In this document: positions 28,256-36,684 of the stretch, one piece after another
How the letters are laid out: each line of letters begins with the position of its first letter
Position numbering within the stretch: the stretch's first letter is position 1
Assembly: GCF_014648475.1 (NCBI RefSeq)
Contig: NZ_BMRE01000001.1
Coordinates: 778,361 to 842,360 of the forward strand
Source of the DNA: Lentzea flava
Lineage (GTDB): Bacteria > Actinomycetota > Actinomycetes > Mycobacteriales > Pseudonocardiaceae
Length of the DNA: 64,000 nucleotides
Reading direction: 5' to 3'
The notes under the pieces: model-generated
Told to the model about the DNA's origin: nothing
The model's database searches: none
What the model saw: only the letters and a program-made list of their open reading frames with translations
Program-made: the position numbers and the translations under genes

Positions 28256-29619
28256 ACGTTGTCGACGTGCTCCACACCGGCGTTGCGGTAGTTCTGCACC
28301 GCCGTCTTCACCTGGGCCGGGCTCAGCACCTGGTCCTTGGCGAAGTACACGTAGTCGACGTCCTGCTGGTAGGCCCGCTCGGCGCTGCTGCCCTGCAGGC
28401 CGCCCGAGATGAACCACAGGTTGAAGTTGATCGACATCGGCGTCTCCGGGTAGTACCTGTCGCCGTGGTCGGCGACGAGCACGCCGTCGATGAAGTACTT
28501 CACGCGGCCGCCGCCGACCTGGAAGACGAGGTCGTGCCATCCCGAGTAGCTGACGCGCTGCTCGTTGTGGACGTTGTCGGACACCCACGGGTCGGCCTGG
28601 TAGGTCTCCCACGTGGTCTCGAACATGATGTTCGACGGTTCGCCCCAGCCGCCGTTGGGCAGGTACTCGAAGTCGATCTCGCCGTAGTTCGGGTCCATCG
28701 GCGCGTTCAACGGCGTGATGGTGAAGAACGTCTGCACGACGTGGTCGCCGTCCGGGCCGAAGACGGGCGCGTCGCTGAACTTCACCCTCGCCGCGTAGGT
28801 GCCCTCGAAGAACTTGCGCTGGTGGAACACCTCGGTCTGCTTTGCGGCGGAACCGTTGTTCCACGAGTCGAGGCGCAGCACCTTCGACCCGTCGACGGTC
28901 GGGAACGTCACGCGCGACGGGTCCCACTCGGCGCCCGGCACACCGGGTCCGCCGCCGCCCGACCTGACCGTCCAGCCGCGCTGGCCGATCCGCGCGTCGC
29001 TGGAGCTGGTGTAGCTGAAGTCGTCGAACATGGCGGGGCCGTTGGGGTTCGGCGGGGTCGACGTCGTGGTCGTCGTGGTCGGCGGGCTGCCGCCGGGCGG
29101 GGTGCCCCACAGCAACGTGCCGCCGCGGTACACGGTCACCTTGGACCACGCCGAGTAGGTGCTCTCACCGCGGAACGAGTAGTCGTCGGACTGCGTGATC
29201 GGGCCCCAGTTGGTGCGCCAGAACCGCAGCTGCAGGTCGCCGGAGTCGCCGCCGGGAGCCAAATTGCCCGCGCCGCCGGTGAAGCCGACCTCCAGGTAGC
29301 GGTCGGCCGCGCCACCGGTCAGTGTGCCGAACGTGCCGGTGACGTTGGCGCAGCCGCGCACCGCCCAGGAACAGGCGAACCGGTAGCCGACGTCCGGGGT
29401 CTCGCTGCGGAAGTAGTAGCGGATCTTCACCTCCGCCAGCGGCACGGTCGTGGTGCCGGAGTTGACCAGCTTGAACCAGGGTTCGGCCTGGTCGGTGGTC
29501 GCACCGGACGCGCTGGTCCGGTACTGGGCGGTGATCGCGTCGGCCGCGAAGGCGCTGGGCGCCACCGCCAGCGCGGCCACCGCCACGGCCGCGCAGGACA
29601 CGGCTAGGAGTGCTCGCAA
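28252..29619 (-). CDS. Secreted CBM3-GH16-type glycoside hydrolase
   Basis: A 455-residue secreted protein: signal peptide (about 1-27, ending PSAFA), a family 3 carbohydrate-binding module (about 28-160), a Thr/Pro linker (PPTTTTTTSTPPNPNG), then a GH16-like beta-sandwich with the catalytic signature NYGEIDFEYLPNGGWG. It should cut beta-glucan-type polymer while attached to cellulose or chitin. I chose TTG 29619, preceded by GAGGAGAG, which begins the signal peptide; it overlaps the dasD end by 16 bases, so it is probably the last gene of the das operon. Confidence 0.82.
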   Translation of the reverse strand: MRALLAVSCAAVAVAALAVAPSAFAADAITAQYRTSASGATTDQAEPWFKLVNSGTTTVPLAEVKIRYYFRSETPDVGYRFACSWAVRGCANVTGTFGTLTGGAADRYLEVGFTGGAGNLAPGGDSGDLQLRFWRTNWGPITQSDDYSFRGESTYSAWSKVTVYRGGTLLWGTPPGGSPPTTTTTTSTPPNPNGPAMFDDFSYTSSSDARIGQRGWTVRSGGGGPGVPGAEWDPSRVTFPTVDGSKVLRLDSWNNGSAAKQTEVFHQRKFFEGTYAARVKFSDAPVFGPDGDHVVQTFFTITPLNAPMDPNYGEIDFEYLPNGGWGEPSNIMFETTWETYQADPWVSDNVHNEQRVSYSGWHDLVFQVGGGRVKYFIDGVLVADHGDRYYPETPMSINFNLWFISGGLQGSSAERAYQQDVDYVYFAKDQVLSPAQVKTAVQNYRNAGVEHVDNV

Positions 29620-31007
29620 GGTTCTCTCCTCACTTCGGCAGGGATGGACAGTGCGGCGAGCCTTGATGCGTGGTGACGCATCCGCGTGGTGAAGCCCTTC
29701 CACTCGGGACGCTGCGACCAGAGGGTGTCGGCCAGTGCGACGAGACGGGGAAAGGCCAGGTACTCCAGGTGTTCCCTGGTGCGGGCGTGCTCGGTCCACA
29801 GCTGGCACTGGGCGCCGAGCACGCCGTCGGGCAACGGCACGTGGTACACGTCGCGGCTGGTCACGACGTGGCCGGGCTGGCCGGGTGGTTCGTGCGCGCC
29901 GTCGGACTGCGGGTAGTCGAGGTAGGTGGACGTGTGCGGGGCCATTACGACGGGTTGGCCGCGTTCCAGCGCGGCGGCCGCCTGTGATTCGTCCTTCCAC
30001 GGCATCACGACCGCGCGGGGATCACCCGTCGGTTCCCACGCGGCCGGGGTGCGGCCGCGGTCCAGCAGGTATTTGCCCGCCTGCCGGAGAAACCTGCCGT
30101 GGACGTCCTCCGGCAGCAGGCACTCGTCGCCGCCGAGGTGCACGTACTGGCCGGGAAACACCTCCAGGACCTCGGCCAGCACCTCGCGGACGAACCCGAG
30201 TGCGTGCAGGCCGAACGCGGAATCGCTGATGCCCCAGCGCGTCCAGACCGGCAGCGGCTCGGGCGCGACACCCAGGTCCGGGTAGGCCGCGAGGGCCGCG
30301 CGGGCGTGACCGGGCATCTCGATCTCCGGCATGACCCGGATGCCGCGTGCGGCCGCGTGCGCGACGAGGCTTTCCAGTTCACCGCGGGTGTAGGCACCGC
30401 CGTGCGGGACGCCGTCGCCGTTGGTCTCCGCCCGCCAGCCGCCGACCGAGGTCAGCAGCGGGTGGCTCGGGATCGGCAGGCGCCAGCCCTGGTCGTCGGT
30501 GAGGTGCAGGTGCAGGACGTTCAGCTTGTGCAAGGCCATCAGGTCGACGACCCTGCGCAGCACGTGCACCGGCTGGAAGTGCCTGGCGACGTCGAGCATG
30601 AACCCCCGCCACGGCAGCCTCGGCACGTCGCGGATGTCGACGCCAGGCACCGTCCAGTCCACATCGGACACCCGGCTGGACTTCAGCGCCTCCACCGGCA
30701 GGAGCTGGCGGATCGTCTGGACACCGTGCGCCAGCCCGGCCGCGGTGCCCGCGCGCAGCAGGAGGCCGTGTTCGTTGACGGTCAGCGCGTAGCCCTCCGC
30801 GCCGAGCCCGACGAGTCTGGCGTCGAGCGCGATGACGACCTGTCCGTGGTCGGCGATCGGCAGCGCAAGCCCGGTGGCGGGCCGCAGGAGGGCTCGGAGC
30901 AGGCGGGCAGCGGGTTCGGCGCCGGGCGTGACGCGGACGGTCGTGCCGCAGTCGAACGTGAAGCCCTTGCCGCGGCGGACGATCCTGGTCGGGAGCGGAA
31001 CGATCAT
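29604..31007 (-). CDS. dasD: DasD-like GH20 beta-N-acetylhexosaminidase
   Basis: A 467-residue family 20 hexosaminidase that releases GlcNAc from chito-oligosaccharides. An N-terminal GH20b domain (about 1-125) precedes the TIM barrel (GFMLDVARHFQPVHVLRRVVD, HLHLTDDQGWRLPI, PEIEMPGHARAAL) with the catalytic pair Asp294-Glu295 in HLGGDECLLP. No signal peptide is seen, so it acts on imported sugars in the cytoplasm. ATG 31007 overlaps the dasC stop (ATGA). In Streptomyces dasD likewise follows dasABC. Confidence 0.88.
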   Translation of the reverse strand: MIVPLPTRIVRRGKGFTFDCGTTVRVTPGAEPAARLLRALLRPATGLALPIADHGQVVIALDARLVGLGAEGYALTVNEHGLLLRAGTAAGLAHGVQTIRQLLPVEALKSSRVSDVDWTVPGVDIRDVPRLPWRGFMLDVARHFQPVHVLRRVVDLMALHKLNVLHLHLTDDQGWRLPIPSHPLLTSVGGWRAETNGDGVPHGGAYTRGELESLVAHAAARGIRVMPEIEMPGHARAALAAYPDLGVAPEPLPVWTRWGISDSAFGLHALGFVREVLAEVLEVFPGQYVHLGGDECLLPEDVHGRFLRQAGKYLLDRGRTPAAWEPTGDPRAVVMPWKDESQAAAALERGQPVVMAPHTSTYLDYPQSDGAHEPPGQPGHVVTSRDVYHVPLPDGVLGAQCQLWTEHARTREHLEYLAFPRLVALADTLWSQRPEWKGFTTRMRHHASRLAALSIPAEVRREPCEHS

Positions 31008-31822
31008 CCCTTCACCGCCCCTCCCACGATGCCGGTGGTGACCCGGCCCTGCAGCACGACGAAGATCAGCAGGACGGGCAGCATGAACAGCGTCGAGGCG
31101 GCCATCGTGGCGCCCCAGTCGGTGCCGAAGGTGTTGTTGAACGAGGACAGCCAGACGGGCAGCGTGCGGTCGTCCTGGTCCTTGATGATCAGCACGTTGG
31201 CGAAGGCGAACTCGTTCCACGCGGTGATGAACCCGAACAGCGACGTCGCCAGCAGTCCCGGCGCGAGCAGCGGGAACACCACCCGCCGGAACGCCTGCCC
31301 GCGCGAGCAGCCGTCGACCTGCGCGGCCTCCTCCAGGTCGACCGGGATGGCGGCGAGGAACCCGCGCAGCGTCACGATCGTGAACGGCAGCGTGATCATG
31401 AAGTAGACGAGCGTGAGCATCCAGAGCGTGTCGAGCATGCCGGTGTCCCTGGCGATCACGTAGATCGGGATGAGCAGCGCCTCCCACGGCGTCATCTGCG
31501 CCATGAACACCATGAGCACGAACGCCCTGCGGCCCTTCCACTGCAGCCGGGCCACCGCGAACGCCGCGAGCAGGGCGATCACGAGTGCGAGCAGCACGGC
31601 CCCGCCCGCCACCAGAAGGCTGTTGCGCCAGAACGAGAAGAAGCCCTTCGCCGCGACCGCCGTGCCGAAGTGCTCGAACGTGATCGAGGCGGGCAGGAAC
31701 GTCGGTGTGGCGCTCTGGATGTCCTTGGTGGGCTTGAAAGCCGTGAGCACCATCCAGTACACGGGGAAAACCGAGACGATGAAGACGACGAGAGCGGCGA
31801 CCGTGCGGGCGGCTCGGCTCAT
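31004..31822 (-). CDS. dasC: DasC-like ABC sugar permease
   Basis: A 272-residue MalG-type inner membrane permease with six predicted membrane segments and the EAA loop LEEAAQVDGCSRGQAFRRVV that contacts the ATPase. With DasB it forms the channel for chito-oligosaccharides delivered by DasA. No ATPase gene is in the operon; in Streptomyces the shared MsiK ATPase serves this role. Starts with ATG 31822, overlapping the dasB stop by four bases. Confidence 0.87.
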   Translation of the reverse strand: MSRAARTVAALVVFIVSVFPVYWMVLTAFKPTKDIQSATPTFLPASITFEHFGTAVAAKGFFSFWRNSLLVAGGAVLLALVIALLAAFAVARLQWKGRRAFVLMVFMAQMTPWEALLIPIYVIARDTGMLDTLWMLTLVYFMITLPFTIVTLRGFLAAIPVDLEEAAQVDGCSRGQAFRRVVFPLLAPGLLATSLFGFITAWNEFAFANVLIIKDQDDRTLPVWLSSFNNTFGTDWGATMAASTLFMLPVLLIFVVLQGRVTTGIVGGAVKG

Positions 31823-32763
31823 GCCTCACGCTCCTGCCGGTAGAGCTGGCGGAAGTACGCCAGCAACGCGAGCACCAGGAGGAGGACCATGAGCATCGAC
31901 ACGGCCGCGCCCAGGTCGTAGCGCTGCAACGACTGCGCGACCTGGAACGCGTACACCGGCAGCGTCGTCGTCGCCCGGCCGGGACCGCCCTGGCTGATCA
32001 CCCAGATCTGCACGAACGCCTTCACGACCCAGATCACCTCCAGGCACGTGATCAGGCCGAACATGGCCCTGAGCATGGGAAACGTGATGGTGGAGAACAC
32101 CCGCCACGCACCGGCGCCGTCGATCCGCGCGGCCTCGTACAGCTCCTGCGGCACCGTGATCATCGCCGCGTACAGCGACAGCGCCGCGAACGGGATCGAC
32201 TGCCACACGATCAACGTCACGAGAATCCCGAACGTCGCCTCGCCGTCCGCGAACCACGTGTAGTCGCGGAACTCCTCGAAGCCCAGCGTGGTCAGGGCCC
32301 AGTTCACGACGCCGAGCCGGGACTGGAAGAGCCACTGGAACACCGTCGTCGCGGCGATGATCGGTGTGGCCCAGGTGAGCACGAGACCGCCCATCACGAG
32401 CAACCTGAGCCACTTGCCGAGCCGGACGAGCAACAGCGCGACCAAAGTGGACAGAACCATGATCAGCACCACGTTGATCGCGGTGAACCACAGCGTTCTG
32501 GAGACGACGCCCCAGAACTCGGGATCGGCGAGCACCCGTGCGTAGTTGGCGAGCCCGACGAACTTCGCGTCCCCGCGCACCAGCTGCGGCAGCCCGAACT
32601 CCTGCACCGAGATGATCACGTTGCGCAGCAGCGGGTACAGCAGCAGGTACGCGGTGGCGAGCAGGGTCGGTGCGATCAGCAGGTACGGCAGCACGACCCG
32701 CTTGCGGCGTCTCGGTACGGCCGGTGCGGTGGTGCGCACCGGCCGTTCGGCGAGCAACGTCAT
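31819..32763 (-). CDS. dasB: DasB-like ABC sugar permease
   Basis: A 314-residue MalF-type permease with six main membrane segments; ELYEAARIDGAGAWRVFSTI is the EAA motif. It is the partner of DasC. ATG 32763 overlaps the dasA stop by four bases, so dasA-dasB-dasC-dasD form one transcript from the 34 kb divergent promoter. Confidence 0.87.
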   Translation of the reverse strand: MTLLAERPVRTTAPAVPRRRKRVVLPYLLIAPTLLATAYLLLYPLLRNVIISVQEFGLPQLVRGDAKFVGLANYARVLADPEFWGVVSRTLWFTAINVVLIMVLSTLVALLLVRLGKWLRLLVMGGLVLTWATPIIAATTVFQWLFQSRLGVVNWALTTLGFEEFRDYTWFADGEATFGILVTLIVWQSIPFAALSLYAAMITVPQELYEAARIDGAGAWRVFSTITFPMLRAMFGLITCLEVIWVVKAFVQIWVISQGGPGRATTTLPVYAFQVAQSLQRYDLGAAVSMLMVLLLVLALLAYFRQLYRQEREA

Positions 32764-33995
32764 TTGCCCGAGTTGAGCGCTTGGGTGATCACTTCGTCGG
32801 CCTTGGCGGCGGCTGTCTTCGGGTCGGCACCGGTCAGGACGGCCGTCTGGAACTCCTTGATCGGGTTGCGCGCCTCGACCGCCGCCCAGTTCGGCGAGTT
32901 CGGGGTGGCGTGCCCGTTGGCCGCGCCCACCGCCATCGCCGCCGTGCCGGGATCACCGCCGACCTCCTTGGCCAGCGCCTTGCGGTTCGGCACGTAGTTC
33001 ATCGTCTTGGCCAGTTCGACCTGCCACTTCTCCCCGGCGAGCGCCTTGACGACCTCGTAGGCCGCCTCCTGCCGTTGCGAGGCGAGCGGGATGATCAGGT
33101 CGGAGCCGCCGGTGAACACGGCACCGGGCTTGTCCGCGGTCTTGCCGGGGATCGGGAAGAACCCGATCTTGCCGGCGAGGTCCGGGTTGGCCTTGGCCAC
33201 GAGCTTCGCCGCACCGGGCACCGCGATGAACTGCGCGACCTTGCCACCCGCCACGACGTCGGTCTGCTGCGGCTTGGCCTCGTCGGAGTCCTTCGGCCCG
33301 TCACCCAGCGCCTGCAGCTTCTGGTAGAAGTCCATGCCGGCCAACGCCTCCGGTGTGTTCAGCGAGCCCTTCCAGGTGCTGCCGGTCTGCTCGGCGAGGT
33401 CGCCGCCCTCGTCCCAGATGAAGCCGGACAGCGTGTACCAGTTCTGGCCCGGCAGGTAGATGCCCTGCTGGTCGCCCTGGTCGAGCTTCGCGGTGGCGGC
33501 GAGCCACTCGTCGCGCGTCTTCGGTGGCGTGACTCCGGCGGCCTCGAACAGGTCCTTGCGGTAGATCACCACCCGGTTGGCCGCGTAGAACGGGATCCCG
33601 AACTGCTTGCCGTCCACCGCACCGGGTTCGGCGAGGCCGGGAATCCAGTCGTCGCCGCCCAGCTCGCTCTTCCTGCCGCTCAGATCGGTGACGCCCTTGC
33701 TGGCGACGTACTGCGCGACCTGGGTGTTGCCGACCTCGATCACGTCGGGCGGATCGGTGCTGGCCAGCGCACTGGTCACCTTCTGCGTGATGCCGTTCCA
33801 CTCCTGGATCTGGATCTTCACGTCCAGGCCGGTGTGCTCACGCTCGAACTCGCTCTCGAACTTCGACACGAACTCGTCGGTGGCCGTGTCCTTCATGAGC
33901 CACACGGTGATCTCCTGCTTCTCACCTCCTCCTGCTTCCGCACCGCAGGCGGACAACGCGAGGGCCAGCACGAGCAGGACGGCGGAGCGCGACAC
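32760..33995 (-). CDS. dasA: DasA-like sugar-binding lipoprotein
   Basis: A 411-residue extracellular solute-binding protein of family 1. The signal peptide ends in the lipobox LALSAC, so the mature protein is lipid-anchored at the new N-terminal Cys. EITVWLMKDTATDEFV, DPPDVIEVGNTQVAQYVASK and GIPFYAANRVVIYRKDLFE match the DasA class that binds chitobiose and longer chito-oligomers. GTG 33995 follows GAGAGGTGAG. Divergent from a GntR regulator with operator dyads between. Confidence 0.88.
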   Translation of the reverse strand: MSRSAVLLVLALALSACGAEAGGGEKQEITVWLMKDTATDEFVSKFESEFEREHTGLDVKIQIQEWNGITQKVTSALASTDPPDVIEVGNTQVAQYVASKGVTDLSGRKSELGGDDWIPGLAEPGAVDGKQFGIPFYAANRVVIYRKDLFEAAGVTPPKTRDEWLAATAKLDQGDQQGIYLPGQNWYTLSGFIWDEGGDLAEQTGSTWKGSLNTPEALAGMDFYQKLQALGDGPKDSDEAKPQQTDVVAGGKVAQFIAVPGAAKLVAKANPDLAGKIGFFPIPGKTADKPGAVFTGGSDLIIPLASQRQEAAYEVVKALAGEKWQVELAKTMNYVPNRKALAKEVGGDPGTAAMAVGAANGHATPNSPNWAAVEARNPIKEFQTAVLTGADPKTAAAKADEVITQALNSGK

Positions 33996-34017
33996 GACTC
34001 ACCTCTCACCGGGGATG

Positions 34018-34031
34018 TGACCAATTGGTCA
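34018..34031. promoter_or_regulatory. 14-base perfect palindrome near dasA
   Basis: TGACCAATTGGTCA is a perfect palindrome with GntR-type half sites (GACCA/TGGTC), 23 bases before the dasA start. It is probably a binding site for the divergent GntR regulator or another HutC-family protein, placed to block dasA transcription. Confidence 0.6.
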
Positions 34032-34053
34032 GGTCTGCTGAGGTGAGGTAGAA

Positions 34054-34069
34054 AGTGGCATAGACCACT
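34054..34069. promoter_or_regulatory. dre-like DasR operator
   Basis: AGTGGCATAGACCACT matches the DasR-responsive element AGTGGTCTAGACCACT at 14 of 16 positions. It lies 59 bases before dasA in the divergent promoter. In Streptomyces DasR leaves such sites when glucosamine-6-phosphate accumulates. Confidence 0.78.
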
Positions 34070-34132
34070 TCTCGCGTCAATACCCTGCTAGCACGCGTGA
34101 GAGCGCGTCCGATCATGTTCGGGGTGGTTACT

Positions 34133-34151
34133 TACCACTGGTATGCCATAC
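34133..34151. promoter_or_regulatory. Overlapping dyads before the GntR gene
   Basis: TACCA-C-TGGTA (34133-34143) runs directly into GTATG-C-CATAC (34141-34151), two perfect 11-base dyads sharing three bases. They lie 25-43 bases before the preferred start of the GntR gene and probably serve autoregulation. An alternative ATG at 34143 inside them is unlikely to be used. Confidence 0.55.
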
Positions 34152-34175
34152 TGGCCGCCGACGAAGCGGAGAGGC

Positions 34176-34937
34176 ATGGGCGAAGCGATCCTCAAGCGCG
34201 AGCGGGTCCGCGACCACCTGCTCGAACTCATCGAGACCCACCCGGCGGGAGCCCCGATCCCCGCCGAACGCGTGCTGTGCCAGCAGCTCTCGGTGTCGCG
34301 CCCCACCGTCCGCTCGGCCGTGGAGGAACTGGTCAACACCGGCCTGCTGGTCCGCCAGCACGGCAGGGGAACCTTCGTGGCGCGCGCCAAGATCACGCAG
34401 GAGATGGTGTCCGGCACCGGTTCCATGTCACTCCCCCAGGCCGGCGGCACCTGGGAGTCGCGGGTGCTCGAACACGCCCGCATCCCGGCCGGCGCGCGGG
34501 TCGGCCGCAGGCTGCGCCTCTCGCCCGCCGAGGAGATCCACTACATCGCGCGGCTGCGCCTCGTCGACGGTGAGCCGATGGCGATCGAGTACCTGCACGT
34601 GCCCGCGTCCGTCGCCCCCGGCCTGACGTTGCACGACATGGAGTCCGGTGACTTCTACGAACGGCTGCGCGAGCACGGGGTGCACGTTCTCGAAGCGGTG
34701 CAGTCGATCGAGCCCACGGTGACCAACGAGTCGGAGGCGGCCTTGCTCTCCGTGCCCGTGCTCGCGCCCGCGTTGCTGTTCGAGCGGCTGACCACCGACG
34801 CCGAGGGGCGCCAGGTGGAGTACGTGCACTCGATCTACCGGGGCGACCGGTACCGGATCGTGTCGCGGTTGACGCTGGGCGCCCAGCCGAGCAACACGGT
34901 CGACGTGCAGGCCCGGTTGCGCGACGACCCGTTCTGA
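34176..34937 (+). CDS. DasR-like GntR/HutC-family regulator
   Basis: A 253-residue regulator: N-terminal winged helix (IPAERVLCQQLSVSRPTVRS, GLLVRQHGRGTFVARAKI) and a C-terminal UTRA effector domain (LRLVDGEPMAIEYLHVP, VEYVHSIYRGDRYRIVSRL) of the kind that senses phosphorylated sugars. ATG 34176 follows GGAGAGG; ATG 34143 would add 11 residues. Divergent from dasA across a dre-like site, it is likely the local DasR, though its N-terminal domain is diverged and a separate global DasR could exist. Its stop abuts the antiporter stop with no gap. Confidence 0.85.
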   Translation: MGEAILKRERVRDHLLELIETHPAGAPIPAERVLCQQLSVSRPTVRSAVEELVNTGLLVRQHGRGTFVARAKITQEMVSGTGSMSLPQAGGTWESRVLEHARIPAGARVGRRLRLSPAEEIHYIARLRLVDGEPMAIEYLHVPASVAPGLTLHDMESGDFYERLREHGVHVLEAVQSIEPTVTNESEAALLSVPVLAPALLFERLTTDAEGRQVEYVHSIYRGDRYRIVSRLTLGAQPSNTVDVQARLRDDPF

Positions 34938-36638
34938 TCAGCCCGTGAACCGGGTGGACGCGCTGTCGATGAAGATCTGCGCGCGTTCCAGCGTGTGCGA
35001 GCCGTAGGTCCCACCCGCGCGGGCGTCCAGCAGGGCGTTCTGCTGCGCCTCCATCATCAGCCGTTGCAGCTCGCGCTGCTGGTGCAAGGGGCTGTCGGGA
35101 TCGCGCTCGCCCGCCATCTTGTCGATCACCTCGCTCATGACGAGACTGCGCTTCCTGGCCTTGTCGAGGACCTCGTCGTCGAACGGCTTGCCGTTGTCCC
35201 GCACCAGCGACGGGCTTTCCAGCAACGCCTGCGTCGCGGTCATCAGCTCACCCGCGAGCCGCGCGTACTCGCGGCGCTCGTGCTCCTCGTCGTTGCCGCG
35301 GATGCCGAGCCACCTGATCACCAGGGGCAGCGAGCCGCCCTGCACGACGAGCGTGACGATCGCGACCGTGAACGCGACCAGGATCAGCTCGGCCCGGTGC
35401 GGCACGTCCGTCGGCAACGACTGGGCCGCGGCGAGGGTGACGACGCCGCGCATTCCCGACCAGGCGAGCACCGCGCCACCGCGCCAGCCGAGGCCCTCGC
35501 TCGCGTAGAAGTTGATGTCGGCCTGGCGGCGCTGGAGGGCACGCGCGGCGCGGTCGAACCGCTCCTCCTCGCCGGGACGCGGCCCGCGCGCGGTGAAGCT
35601 GTCCACCCACGACTCCATGCGCCCGGACAGCCGGTCCGCGCGCTTCTGCTGGTGGCGCAGCAACGCGATGAGCGGGACCACGAACGCCACGCGCAGCACG
35701 ACCAGCGCCGCCGTCACCAGCAGGCCCAGAGCGAGCGTCCGGCTCAGGCCCTCGTCCGCCACGTCGCTCACCACCGACGTGAGCTCGAAGCCCATCAGCA
35801 GGAACACGCCGTTCTCCAGCAGCAACTGGATCGTGCGCCAGTTCGTGCGTTCGGAGATCCGGTCGTGCGCGGCGAACCGCCGGGCGCTCTGGTGGCCGGT
35901 GATCAGGCCGGCCGTGACGACCGCGATGACACCGGACGCGTGCAGCTCCTCGGTCGGGATGAACGCGAGGAACGGCACCACGAACGAGATCGCGGTGGTG
36001 AGCACCGGCTGGCTCTGGATCTTCGAGCGCACCCACACCGACACGACGCCGACGACGGCGCCGATCGCGATGCCGACGGCCACGGCGAACGCGAAGTCGC
36101 CGAGAGCGCTGCCGAACGACACGGTGGTCGCGATCGCGGCGATGGCCGTGCGCATCAACACCAGCGCGGTGGCGTCGTTGACCAGGCCCTCACCTTCCAG
36201 GATCGTCACGAGCCGCGGCGGCAACCCGAGCCGCTTGCCGATCGACGTCGCCGCGACGGCGTCCGGCGGGCTGATCACCGCACCCAGCGCCAGTGCCGCC
36301 GCGAAGCCGATGTCCGGCAGCAGCCACCAGATCAGCAGCCCCGTTCCGAACGCCGACACCGCGACGAGCAGCACCGACAACGCCCCGATGGTCTTGAGGT
36401 TGCGCCGGAAGTCCACCACCGGCACGTTCACCGCCGCCGCGTACAGGATCGGCGGCAGCACGACCACCAGGATGAGCTCCGGCTCGACGAACACCCGCAG
36501 CGCGCCGGGCAGCTGACTGCACCCCATGCCGACGAGCACCAGCAGCACAGGCGCCGCCACGCTCAGCTTGGGCGCGAGGTACGACACCGCCACGATGATC
36601 AGCACGGCCGCGACGGCGAGCAAAGCCAGTTCCTGCAT
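34938..36638 (-). CDS. CPA1-type Na+/H+ antiporter
   Basis: A 566-residue cation:proton antiporter with about 12 membrane segments in the first 430 residues (ILVVVLPPILYAAAVNVPV, ALGAVISPPDAVAATSIGKR, EGEGLVNDATALVL with the ion-binding Asp). A long charged insertion (about 325-370, with RPGEEERFDRAARALQRRQ) precedes the last segments (SGMRGVVTLAAAQSLP), and a 110-residue cytoplasmic helical tail follows. It exports Na+ or other monovalent cations. It is a single-gene unit between das and the NCS1 permease gene. Confidence 0.9.
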   Translation of the reverse strand: MQELALLAVAAVLIIVAVSYLAPKLSVAAPVLLVLVGMGCSQLPGALRVFVEPELILVVVLPPILYAAAVNVPVVDFRRNLKTIGALSVLLVAVSAFGTGLLIWWLLPDIGFAAALALGAVISPPDAVAATSIGKRLGLPPRLVTILEGEGLVNDATALVLMRTAIAAIATTVSFGSALGDFAFAVAVGIAIGAVVGVVSVWVRSKIQSQPVLTTAISFVVPFLAFIPTEELHASGVIAVVTAGLITGHQSARRFAAHDRISERTNWRTIQLLLENGVFLLMGFELTSVVSDVADEGLSRTLALGLLVTAALVVLRVAFVVPLIALLRHQQKRADRLSGRMESWVDSFTARGPRPGEEERFDRAARALQRRQADINFYASEGLGWRGGAVLAWSGMRGVVTLAAAQSLPTDVPHRAELILVAFTVAIVTLVVQGGSLPLVIRWLGIRGNDEEHERREYARLAGELMTATQALLESPSLVRDNGKPFDDEVLDKARKRSLVMSEVIDKMAGERDPDSPLHQQRELQRLMMEAQQNALLDARAGGTYGSHTLERAQIFIDSASTRFTG

Positions 36639-36684
36639 GACGTGCAGTTTGTCTGATGAGGACGGACCTCGCCCGTGGAGGGGG

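Noticed and set aside
25835..29149. Very long minus-strand open frame (1104 codons) opposite the Mo-hydroxylase genes
   Set aside because: It runs antisense through clear motif-bearing genes, is Arg/His/Gly-rich with no domain, and is a product of high GC at third codon positions.
34143..34175. Upstream ATG for the GntR gene
   Set aside because: It lies inside operator dyads, lacks a ribosome binding site, and the added residues are not family-like; ATG 34176 has GGAGAGG.
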